Positions 36,730-44,559 of a DNA stretch of 64,000 nt are shown one piece after another; positions within the stretch are counted from its first letter, which is position 1, and the number at the start of each line of letters is the position of its first letter. Where the stretch lies: assembly GCF_014635725.1 (NCBI RefSeq), contig NZ_BMDJ01000013.1, positions 1 to 64,000 of the forward strand, read 5' to 3'. A model generated the notes under the pieces. That model saw only the letters and a list, made by a program, of their open reading frames with translations, did not search any database and was not told the DNA's origin. The translations under genes and the position numbers were made by a program. This stretch comes from Pedobacter mendelii (lineage in GTDB: Bacteria > Bacteroidota > Bacteroidia > Sphingobacteriales > Sphingobacteriaceae).

Positions 36730-39153
36730 ATGAACTTTTTGAAGTCTTTGTTATTGCTTATTTTATTGCTCTCAACAATAACAAGCTTTAGCCAGAAAAA
36801 AGTTAAAACGATTAAAGTAATTGTTTTAAATGAGAAAAATATTCCTTTCCAAAATGCGACCGTTGAGCTTTTATATTCAAAAAATTTGGGTTTTATAAAA
36901 GCCGCGAAAACAGATAAAAAAGGTATTGCAATTTTTAATCAACCGATGCAGGGCAATTATGTTTTTAATGCCAAGGCTATAGGTTATGAATCCCACAAAA
37001 CAACAATTATCAAATCTCCTTTTGTGCTATCGAGCGTAAATATAAAAATATTACCAAGCAACCAGGTATTGAAAGAAATTACCGTAGAAGGACATAAATC
37101 ACCCATTCAACATATTCAAGGCAAAATCGTTTTAAATGTGGATGCTGTGATATCGAATACAGGCACAACTGTATTAGAGTTACTGGAAAAATCTCCTGGT
37201 GTTATGGTTGATAAAGAAGGTAGCATCAGCCTGCAAGGCAAATCTACTGTTTTAGTTATGATTGATGGTAAGCCAACGTATTTATCAGGTAGTGATTTAA
37301 CAGGCTTACTAAGCAGTATGAGTTCGTCGCAAGTGAGTCAGATTGAATTGATTACAAATCCTTCTGCTAAATATGATGCCAGCGGTAATGGTGGAATTAT
37401 AAATATTAAAACCAAAAAAAACACACAGGAAGGTTTTAATGGTTCTATTAGTATAATTGGGGGTTGGAGCAGAGATTATAAAAACAACAATAGTTTATTA
37501 TTAAATTATAAAAGAGGCAAAATAAATGCCTTTACAACAGCAAGCTACAACACAAATAATAACTTTACAGATATTTCTGCCTTTCGAAGTTACTTTGGCC
37601 AAAATAATGCAGTTACAGGATTGCTAGATCAATCTACCGCCATAGCAAATTTAACACGCTATCAGTTTTTAAAAACAGGTTTGGATTTTTACGCTTCCAA
37701 AAATACCACTATAGGGCTATCACTTAGTGGTACCTTAATAAAAAGAGAAGGAAATAGTGATGCCATAGCTACATGGAAAAAAGCATCCGGCAGTGTAGAT
37801 TCTACAATTTCTACAGTTAGTAATAGCTTATTTAAGTTCAGAAATGGAGCGGCTAATATTAACCTAAAACAAACCATAGGTACCAACCAGGATTTATCGT
37901 TTGATTTGGATTTATTAAGGTACAGTTTGAACAATAATCAGGAGTTTAACAATAAGCTTTTAACAGTAAATGGTTATAATTTGGGTACTGATATGGATAT
38001 TCCATCAACAATAAAAATATTTTCTGTCAAAGCAGATCATACAATCCATTTCGATAAAGACACGCAACTAGAATCAGGATTTAAATCATCATCTATAAGT
38101 ACTGATAACATTGCAGACTATGTAAATGTTAATGGCTTGGTTCGATCTGTTGATTTAAACAGAAGCAATCATTTCCAATACAAAGAGAATATTAATGCTT
38201 TATATAGTAGCTTCGAGCACAGGATAGGTAGGGTTAATGCGCAATTAGGTTTGCGCTATGAGCATACAGATTATAATGCACATCAATTAGGAAATAGCTT
38301 GAAGCCAGACTCGGCCTTTTCAAGGACTTACGGCGATTTTTTTCCTTCGGGTTATCTAAGTTATAATGTAGACTCTATTAATACCTTAACATTAACGGCC
38401 AGCAGAAGAATAGATCGCCCGGTCTACCAAAAGCTTAATCCTTTCATTTTTATTGTAAATAAATATACACTGCAAAGAGGAAATCCATATATATTACCCC
38501 AGTATAGTTGGAACATGGAAATTACCCATAGGTTTAAGCACTTTATAACAACAACTGTTTCTTACAGTGTGATTAAAAATTATTTCTCACAGCTTTTCCT
38601 TTCTGAAGGCACAAACATTTTAATTTATACCGATGGAAATGTAGGACGTATGGATAACCTTGGCGTTTCTGTATCGTTGCAATTTTTACCTGTAAAATGG
38701 TGGTCGTTTAATGGACAAGGAAATTTTAATTACAAAAAACTAGAAGGTTATCAGAACATTAACTACCAATCTTCGGTAAACCAGTTTCAATTTAGTGCAA
38801 ATAATCAGTTTAATATTACTAAAACCTTAAACGCAGAACTTTCGGGTTATTATATCACAAAAGCTAGAAATGACCTTCAGGAATTACTTTATCCAACAGG
38901 GCAAGTTTCGGCTGGCCTATCAAAATCCATACTCAAAGGAAGGGGTAGTTTAAAATTTAGCGCAAGAGATATATTTTTTACTCAAACTATGGAAGGTTTA
39001 ACAGATTTCCCACAAGCACAAGAATATTTTAAACTAACAAGAGATAGCCGACTTTTCGTGGTGAGCTTTAATTACCGCTTCGGAAAACCGTTAAAAGTTA
39101 CAAAACGTTCTAATGGTGGTGCTATAGAAGAAATGAAAAGGGCTGGTTCTTAG
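36730..39153 (+). CDS. TonB-receptor-like outer-membrane beta-barrel protein
   Basis: An 807-aa protein of the OMP_b-brl_3 (outer membrane beta-barrel family) type. Signal peptide to about residue 21 (SFSQ), a CarboxypepD_reg-like domain (28-110) with DKKGIAIFN, a plug-like domain (about 120-225) with LLEKSPGVMVDKEGSISLQGK, VMIDGKPTYLSG, and NPSAKYDASGNGGIINIKTKK, then a barrel with DRPVYQKLNPFIF and a C-terminal YRFGKP near the end. It stands alone without a SusD partner. Such proteins are common in Bacteroidota; the transported molecule is unknown. Confidence 0.85.
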   Translation: MNFLKSLLLLILLLSTITSFSQKKVKTIKVIVLNEKNIPFQNATVELLYSKNLGFIKAAKTDKKGIAIFNQPMQGNYVFNAKAIGYESHKTTIIKSPFVLSSVNIKILPSNQVLKEITVEGHKSPIQHIQGKIVLNVDAVISNTGTTVLELLEKSPGVMVDKEGSISLQGKSTVLVMIDGKPTYLSGSDLTGLLSSMSSSQVSQIELITNPSAKYDASGNGGIINIKTKKNTQEGFNGSISIIGGWSRDYKNNNSLLLNYKRGKINAFTTASYNTNNNFTDISAFRSYFGQNNAVTGLLDQSTAIANLTRYQFLKTGLDFYASKNTTIGLSLSGTLIKREGNSDAIATWKKASGSVDSTISTVSNSLFKFRNGAANINLKQTIGTNQDLSFDLDLLRYSLNNNQEFNNKLLTVNGYNLGTDMDIPSTIKIFSVKADHTIHFDKDTQLESGFKSSSISTDNIADYVNVNGLVRSVDLNRSNHFQYKENINALYSSFEHRIGRVNAQLGLRYEHTDYNAHQLGNSLKPDSAFSRTYGDFFPSGYLSYNVDSINTLTLTASRRIDRPVYQKLNPFIFIVNKYTLQRGNPYILPQYSWNMEITHRFKHFITTTVSYSVIKNYFSQLFLSEGTNILIYTDGNVGRMDNLGVSVSLQFLPVKWWSFNGQGNFNYKKLEGYQNINYQSSVNQFQFSANNQFNITKTLNAELSGYYITKARNDLQELLYPTGQVSAGLSKSILKGRGSLKFSARDIFFTQTMEGLTDFPQAQEYFKLTRDSRLFVVSFNYRFGKPLKVTKRSNGGAIEEMKRAGS

Positions 39154-39246
39154 TTTAAGCAAGCACTCTTCTAATTATGGTTTTTGCGTTAAACCCACCG
39201 TTTAGCCTTCGAATTTGTAGTTAAAATATGTATTCTTAAAAAATAT

Positions 39247-39254
39247 TACCTTTG
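39247..39254 (+). promoter_or_regulatory. -7 element of ruvX
   Basis: TACCTTTG followed by TGG, 20 nt before the ruvX start at 39274; no convincing TTTG at 19-21 bp upstream. Confidence 0.5.
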
Positions 39255-39273
39255 TGGCCTTTATAATTTTTAT

Positions 39274-39690
39274 ATGGCCCGAATTCTTGCGTTCGATTAT
39301 GGAACAAAACGTATTGGTATTGCTGTTACCGATCCGTTGCAGATTATTGCAACAGGCTTAGATACCATACATCCTAAAGACGCTATTGAATACATAAAAA
39401 AATATCTGTTAACCGAGCAGGTTGAAGCCTTTGTTATCGGCGATCCTAAACAGATGAATGGCTCAGATTCTGATTCAAAACAGCATGCAAAAGGCTTTTC
39501 TACATTACTAAAAAAAGCATTTCCAAACATTCCGCAGCATTGGGTAGATGAACGTTTTACATCGAAAATGGCACAACAGGCCATTATGCAAAGCGGATTA
39601 AAAAAATCAGACCGACAGAATAAGGAAAGAGTAGATACCATTGCGGCAACCATTATTTTACAATATTTTATGGAAACAAAGCGTTTATAA
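39274..39690 (+). CDS. ruvX: RuvX/YqgF-type Holliday-junction resolvase homologue
   Basis: A 138-aa RNase H-fold nuclease, implicated in 16S rRNA 5'-end maturation and in junction resolution. The acidic residues are in place: Asp8 in AFDYGTKRIGIA, the VIGDPKQMNGS loop (55-63), Asp92-Glu93 in WVDERFTS, and Asp121 in ERVDTIAA. No signal peptide. Ten nucleotides separate its stop from the O-methyltransferase start, so the two form an operon. Confidence 0.95.
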   Translation: MARILAFDYGTKRIGIAVTDPLQIIATGLDTIHPKDAIEYIKKYLLTEQVEAFVIGDPKQMNGSDSDSKQHAKGFSTLLKKAFPNIPQHWVDERFTSKMAQQAIMQSGLKKSDRQNKERVDTIAATIILQYFMETKRL

Positions 39691-39699
39691 CCAAACAAA

Positions 39700-40335
39700 A
39701 TGAGCCTGATAAACGACGATTTACAAAATTTGCTAATCAATTATTGCGAACCTGAAAGCGAATTGCTTCAAAAAATAGATCGCGAAACTAACCTTAAAGT
39801 TTTAATGCCAAGAATGTTATCCGGCCATTATCAGGGCAGGGTTTTAAGCATGCTAAGCAAAATCGTTTCTCCAGATAGGATTTTAGAAATAGGTACTTTT
39901 ACTGGATATGCTACGCTATGCTTAGCAGAAGGCTTAACAACAAAAGGCATAATATATACATTAGATATCAATGCAGAGCTGGAAGATATGGTTCGTGCTA
40001 ACTTTGGGAAATCAGAATACCGAGATAAAATTAAATATATTTTGGGCGATGCTATCAAGACCGTAAACGAATTAAATGAAGTTTTTGATATCGTTTTTAT
40101 TGATGCGGATAAAAAAAACAATGGTATCTACTATGATTTAATTTTTGAACGTGTTCGCCCAGGTGGGATAATCATTGTGGATAATGTGCTTTGGAGTGGA
40201 AAAGTACTTCATGAAAAACAAGACAAAGACACCAAAAATATAACTAGTTTTAACGATAAAATAGCTGATGATGAACGTGTTGATAAGCTAATTCTCCCGG
40301 TAAGAGATGGCTTGTTTGTGATTAGAAAAAAATAG
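39700..40335 (+). CDS. Class I SAM-dependent O-methyltransferase
   Basis: A 211-aa methyltransferase of the O-methyltransferase family 3 group (catechol-O-methyltransferase-like fold). Motif I is ILEIGTFTGYATL (61-73), then YTLDINAELEDM, FDIVFIDADKKN (about 128-139) and RPGGIIIVDNVLWSGKV. The Asp and Asn of these motifs ordinarily bind a divalent metal and the substrate hydroxyl. The true substrate is unknown; members of this group also modify tRNA. Co-transcribed with ruvX. Confidence 0.88.
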   Translation: MSLINDDLQNLLINYCEPESELLQKIDRETNLKVLMPRMLSGHYQGRVLSMLSKIVSPDRILEIGTFTGYATLCLAEGLTTKGIIYTLDINAELEDMVRANFGKSEYRDKIKYILGDAIKTVNELNEVFDIVFIDADKKNNGIYYDLIFERVRPGGIIIVDNVLWSGKVLHEKQDKDTKNITSFNDKIADDERVDKLILPVRDGLFVIRKK

Positions 40336-40426
40336 AACATTCGTAAATGCGAGAAAAGAAGCCATTTTTAATTTGGTAAAAGTTTAATTCCTGATCAATA
40401 GTTTTACGATTGCTTCTTTCCACATA

Positions 40427-41125
40427 ATGATTAAAAAAGCAAAAGAAATGAAAATACTATTTACCTTTTATCTTTTTATTTTAACAACAGTTATTGTAAA
40501 AGCACAAAGCACTGAAGATTATGTTGCAGAACATGTAAACTTTGCTCAGGCTTTAATGCGTGATCATAAAATTCCTGCCAGTTTAATTTTAGCCGTAGCT
40601 ATTCACGAGTCTGCTTCGGGCAATAGTAAAATAGCACAACACTTAAATAACCACTTCGGGGTAAAAGGTCCGAATAATAATGATGATATCCGTTCCTCTT
40701 ACCGTGATTATGAAAATTCCGATGAATCTTACAGTCATTTTATAGAAATTATGGAAACGCGATTACCTTTTAACAAATTATTCACAAAATATGACCAGTT
40801 TGATTATAAAGGTTGGGCAAGAGGTATTCAGCGTTGCGGTTATGCACATAGCAGAAGTTGGGCAAGCCAGGTTATCGCTTTAGTTAAAAAATACGAACTA
40901 TATCAATACGATGAACGGCCAGAAGGCTATGAAGAACCTATTTATGCGACAACAATATATCGTAAAAAAATAAGTAGACGAAAAGCAACAAATGGCTATA
41001 CAGTAAAATCAGGAGATAACTTAAGTATTATTGCTAAGAAAAAAGGTACTACGGTTAAAGCAATAATGCAAAAAAATGGCATGAAGAAAGTCAATCTTAA
41101 ACCAGGACAAAAAATCAAATTGTAA
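40427..41125 (+). CDS. GH73 glucosaminidase with C-terminal LysM
   Basis: An exported peptidoglycan hydrolase. Signal peptide to about residue 27 (IVKAQ), a FlgJ-type GH73 domain (about 30-165) with the catalytic Glu61 in AIHESASGNS, NNHFGVKG, and GIQRCGYAHS, then a LysM module (188-232) starting YTVKSGDNLSIIA that anchors it to glycan. Met8 (40448) is an alternative start giving a shorter signal peptide; a -7-like TACGATTG lies at 40405-40412. A paralogue follows 33 nt downstream. Confidence 0.9.
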   Translation: MIKKAKEMKILFTFYLFILTTVIVKAQSTEDYVAEHVNFAQALMRDHKIPASLILAVAIHESASGNSKIAQHLNNHFGVKGPNNNDDIRSSYRDYENSDESYSHFIEIMETRLPFNKLFTKYDQFDYKGWARGIQRCGYAHSRSWASQVIALVKKYELYQYDERPEGYEEPIYATTIYRKKISRRKATNGYTVKSGDNLSIIAKKKGTTVKAIMQKNGMKKVNLKPGQKIKL

Positions 41126-41158
41126 TTTTGCAACCAATCAAAGCCTAATTCTTTTAAA

Positions 41159-41995
41159 ATGAAAATACAATATATCTATGTCGCTTTAATTCTTATTTTA
41201 CTTAGTTCATGCGGAACGCGTAAATATTCTAAAAACAATAAGCAGATAGAAAAAGCTTCAAACAAAGCCAACAACAACACCTATAAAAGTTATAATACAT
41301 TAAGCTACATAGATGAATTTAGGGCGGTAGCAGTAGAAGAAATGAACGCTTATGGCATTCCTGCCAGCATTACTTTAGCGCAAGGCATTTTAGAATCTGG
41401 AAGTGGAAATAGCGATTTAGCCAAATATGCCAATAACCATTTTGGTATAAAATGTACTTCCGATTGGAAAGGGAAAAATTATTTTAGAGATGATGACCAG
41501 AAAAACGATTGTTTTAGGGTTTATAAAGATGCGAGAGAATCATTTAAAGATCATTCAGCGTTTTTAAAGCGCAAACGATACAGCGCATTGTTTCAATTAG
41601 ATAAAAATGACTATAAAAGTTGGGCACAAGGCTTAAAGCAAGCTGGTTATGCAACCAACCCAAAATATCCTGATATGTTAATCAACACGATAGAGAAGTA
41701 TCAGCTTTATCAATACGACCAATCAGAAACCGAGAAGCAGAAAATTGCCCGCGAGGATAAAGTCTTTACCGAAATCAATCAAAACATTCCGCAGGAAAAA
41801 GTAAAATTTACACCCGTAGATACGCCGCCACCCGGAGCCAAACCAATTTTGGCTGATGGAACTTACACCGTAATTAAAGGCGATACGCTTTATAACATTG
41901 CCAAACGATTCAATATTAGTATTGAAGATTTAAAAATTTTAAACAACATGGCTACCGATGCAATTAAACTCGGCCAAGTATTGAAGGTTAAATAA
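41159..41995 (+). CDS. GH73 glucosaminidase lipoprotein with C-terminal LysM
   Basis: A 278-aa paralogue of the previous gene with the same domain order but a lipoprotein signal (Cys18 in LLSSCGT), so it is membrane-anchored rather than free. A polar linker (19-45) precedes the GH73 domain with catalytic Glu79 in GILESGSGNSDLA and ANNHFGIKC. After a proline-rich linker comes the LysM module (about 235-278) starting YTVIKGDTLYNIAKRF. A possible -7 TAATTTTG (41123-41130) overlaps the stop codon of the upstream gene, so it may also have its own transcript. Confidence 0.92.
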   Translation: MKIQYIYVALILILLSSCGTRKYSKNNKQIEKASNKANNNTYKSYNTLSYIDEFRAVAVEEMNAYGIPASITLAQGILESGSGNSDLAKYANNHFGIKCTSDWKGKNYFRDDDQKNDCFRVYKDARESFKDHSAFLKRKRYSALFQLDKNDYKSWAQGLKQAGYATNPKYPDMLINTIEKYQLYQYDQSETEKQKIAREDKVFTEINQNIPQEKVKFTPVDTPPPGAKPILADGTYTVIKGDTLYNIAKRFNISIEDLKILNNMATDAIKLGQVLKVK

Positions 41996-42006
41996 TGTTA
42001 ATCAGA

Positions 42007-42036
42007 ATTGTTGCTGGCAGGTAAATTGTAGCTTTG
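42007..42036 (+). promoter_or_regulatory. Promoter very close to the start at 42044
   Basis: TAGCTTTG at 42029-42036 with ATTG at 42007-42010 (18-bp spacer). Only 7 nt separate the -7 element from the ATG, which predicts a leaderless or nearly leaderless message. Confidence 0.45.
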
Positions 42037-42043
42037 TTACCCA

Positions 42044-42796
42044 ATGAAATTTTTAATTGCTTTTATAGCCTTTTTTAGTCTTTCGGCGATGCTTTATGCA
42101 CAGACAAAACCTGTGCAGGGTATTGTTATTGATAAAGAAACCAAGCAAAGATTGGCTAAAGTTTACATTTACAATATCCGAAGCGGGGCTGGCCTTTATA
42201 ATACTACCAAAGGCGAATTTAGCACTTTTGCTATTCCTGGCGATACACTTGTTGCAGCATTATCAGGCTATGGAGTTGATACGCTTGTTTTTAAAGGTCA
42301 GCCGGCGGCATATTTCCAATTAAAATCTTTAGGCATACGCTTGAGGGATGTTTTAATTCAACAGAAAAAATTATCGCCACAAGAACAATATGAAAAGACG
42401 ATAAAAGAATACCGATATGCAACCGTTAGGGGAAGCAGTAAAGATTTACTAAATCTTGGAAATGGGGGTGTAGGTTTAGGTATTGATGCCATTTACAATT
42501 TATTGAGCAGACAAGGTAAAAATGCTCGTCATTTACAGAAAATACTTGAAAAAGACTATCGGGAAGATATGATCGATTATCGCTTTACACCTGGTTTAGT
42601 GCAACAAATTTTATCGATTAAAGATCCTGAGCTTAAAGATTTTATGCAGCAATATCGGCCAACCTATCAGTTTGTTTTGGATGCCACAGATTATGCTTTT
42701 AATCTTTTTATCAGGAATGCTTATAAAAGTTACAGGATAAACCCACAGGCTTTGCGTTTACCGCCGTTGCCGCAACTAAGCATTGATAAGCTGTGA
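42044..42796 (+). CDS. Secreted CarboxypepD_reg-like domain protein
   Basis: A 250-aa exported protein: signal peptide to about residue 20 (MLYAQ), then a CarboxypepD_reg-like beta-sandwich (23-100) with GIVIDKETKQRLAKVYIYN and FSTFAIPGDTLVAALSGY. The remainder (about 110-250) is helical, with a conserved-looking GGVGLGIDAIYNLLSRQGK stretch, and has no motif I recognise. The downstream gene overlaps its stop (GTGA), so the two proteins are translationally coupled and probably function together. Signal-peptide position fixes the start even though a promoter element is only 7 nt upstream. Confidence 0.8.
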   Translation: MKFLIAFIAFFSLSAMLYAQTKPVQGIVIDKETKQRLAKVYIYNIRSGAGLYNTTKGEFSTFAIPGDTLVAALSGYGVDTLVFKGQPAAYFQLKSLGIRLRDVLIQQKKLSPQEQYEKTIKEYRYATVRGSSKDLLNLGNGGVGLGIDAIYNLLSRQGKNARHLQKILEKDYREDMIDYRFTPGLVQQILSIKDPELKDFMQQYRPTYQFVLDATDYAFNLFIRNAYKSYRINPQALRLPPLPQLSIDKL

Positions 42797-43128
42797 AAGC
42801 ACCCATTCTAATTATAAAAAATTTGCCAGCTGCCGGAATGGCGATTTTTCCGTTTATTTTACTAAAAAAAGAAACTTACCGGAAAGATGAACAAATTATT
42901 AATCACGAAAAAATACACCTCAGGCAACAATTAGAATTATTGGTTTTACCTTTTTACATTCTTTATCTTTTCAATTATTTCATCAACCTTATCCGGTTTC
43001 GGAAGCACGATTTAGCATATAGAAAAATCATTTTTGAACAAGAGGCTTATGATAATGAGAACGATTTGAATTACCTTAAAAATGGTAAATGGTTTGGGTG
43101 GATGAAGATTAAAAAACACGAGAATTAA
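42793..43128 (+). CDS. Small membrane protein with zincin-like HEKIH motif
   Basis: A 111-aa protein starting with GTG inside the stop of the previous gene. After an N-terminal hydrophobic stretch (10-24) comes NHEKIHLRQQLE (about 37-48), matching HExxH, then a membrane helix (50-67), and about 35 residues later FEQEAYDNE, which places a glutamate where gluzincins have their third zinc ligand. The combination resembles minimal M48/M56-like membrane proteases. At this size it would be an unusually small protease or a metal-binding relative without catalysis. Confidence is good for the gene, low for catalysis. Confidence 0.65.
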   Translation: MKAPILIIKNLPAAGMAIFPFILLKKETYRKDEQIINHEKIHLRQQLELLVLPFYILYLFNYFINLIRFRKHDLAYRKIIFEQEAYDNENDLNYLKNGKWFGWMKIKKHEN

Positions 43129-43252
43129 GTATTCCTTTTAGATATTTTTTATCTGTTTATATAATTCTACAAATGGTAAAAAATCAACAAAAAAGCAAAT
43201 TCATTACGTTAAACTTTTAATCTCTAATTAATTTTCTTTTTATTTGTAGCCA

Positions 43253-44251
43253 ATGAAGAATTTTTTAGCTTCTCTAATTATAATTTTTAGCCTTAGTTCT
43301 GCAAAATTACATGCTCAGGAAATTGATACGATTCCTATCAATACAAAAGGCATGAACATTAAGCTTAAACGGAGCCCTTTGCCAAGCAGAACATTGCCTC
43401 TATCTTTCGAGCCGGTAAAACTTCGCCCTGCGGTTGTAAATGCAAAAGTAAACTACTGGAAAACCAAAACTGCAATTGCTATTAATATTAACCAGGCGCA
43501 GTTTAGCGATAACTGGCAAGGTGGCGGAGTTAATTCGTTAGCTGTTGGCGGGCTGTTAAATTATAAAGCAGAATACAATAAAAACAGTTACAGTTATGTT
43601 ACTGAACTTATTTTGCAATACGGAAAGGTAAAAAACAAAGGTCAGTTGCAAAAGAAAACTAACGACCGTATTTTTTGGGATAATAAAGCATCTTTTCAAT
43701 TATCAAAAAACTGGTATTTCTTCGGTTCCTTAAATTTTGAATCTCAGTTTGATAACGGCTATTCTTATTCAACTGTTAATGGTTCAGAAACTGCTACATT
43801 AATCTCAAGATTTATGGGGCCGGGTTATTTAACAGAATCAATAGGTTTTGAATATAAACCAAACAAGTATTTCTCTACAAGGATTGGTACCGGAACGGCC
43901 AGACAAACTTTTGTTTTGGATAGAAATTTAATTAAAACCAATCCAAAAAATTTCGGGGTAGATAGTGGCAAAGTTTTCCGTAACGAACTGGCTTTCCAAA
44001 TTGTAGCAGCATTTGATAAAGATATTTTTACCAATACCAATTTAAAAGCAAGGTATGCGATGTTTATACCTTATGAAAATATAGGGTGGTTGCAAATTGA
44101 TCATAGGCTTGATGTGGCATTAACTGCTAAAATTAATCGCTTTATGAATACGAGTTTAACTGGTGTGATATTGTTTGATAAAGATACTAACCCAAAAGTA
44201 CAAGCCAGTCAAACATTGGCTTTGGGCTTTGCGTTTGTGTTTCCGAGGTAG
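43253..44251 (+). CDS. DUF3078 outer-membrane protein
   Basis: A 332-aa exported protein with signal peptide to about residue 21 (LHAQ). The hallmark of DUF3078 is visible: YWKTKTAIAININQAQFSDNW with GGGVNSLAVGG, followed by amphipathic strands (WYFFGSLNFESQFDNGYSY, SRFMGPGYLTESIGFEYKP in part) and an aromatic ending in LALGFAFVFPR. The strand pattern suggests a small barrel. Function unknown in the whole family. It stands alone on the plus strand, 120 nt after the zincin-like gene. Confidence 0.8.
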   Translation: MKNFLASLIIIFSLSSAKLHAQEIDTIPINTKGMNIKLKRSPLPSRTLPLSFEPVKLRPAVVNAKVNYWKTKTAIAININQAQFSDNWQGGGVNSLAVGGLLNYKAEYNKNSYSYVTELILQYGKVKNKGQLQKKTNDRIFWDNKASFQLSKNWYFFGSLNFESQFDNGYSYSTVNGSETATLISRFMGPGYLTESIGFEYKPNKYFSTRIGTGTARQTFVLDRNLIKTNPKNFGVDSGKVFRNELAFQIVAAFDKDIFTNTNLKARYAMFIPYENIGWLQIDHRLDVALTAKINRFMNTSLTGVILFDKDTNPKVQASQTLALGFAFVFPR

Positions 44252-44559
44252 TTGAATCAGAAGAATCTGCCAATTTACCTCACCCTGTCAATGTTTCTGC
44301 TTTGGCTACAGCTGTCGCTCCCTATCTTTGAAGAGAGGGATTTGATGGACAATGAGTAAATCAATAGGTTCAAAACACTAATTCGTTGCCCTCTCTTCAA
44401 GGGGAGGGATGCAGTTAACTATCAACAACCCTTCAAAGGGTGAAGATATAAATAAAGCTGTTGCCACGGAAACGCAGAACGCACTGAAAAAAGAGTTGTG
44501 TCATTTCGAGCGAAGAGGAGAAATCTTTGTAACTCGTAAGAACCATTACAGCGTCATCT
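44252..44559. repeat. Intergenic region with inverted and dispersed-type repeat sequence
   Basis: TTGAAGAGAGGG (44328-44339) and CCCTCTCTTCAA (44389-44400) form a 12-bp inverted repeat with a 49-nt spacer. Farther on, the stretch around 44499-44530 (TCATTTCGAGCGAAGAGGAG) has the wording of short dispersed intergenic repeats common in Bacteroidota genomes. A frame at 44409-44777 crosses this region and overlaps the DUF5916 gene on the other strand; I do not accept it as a gene. Confidence 0.5.
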
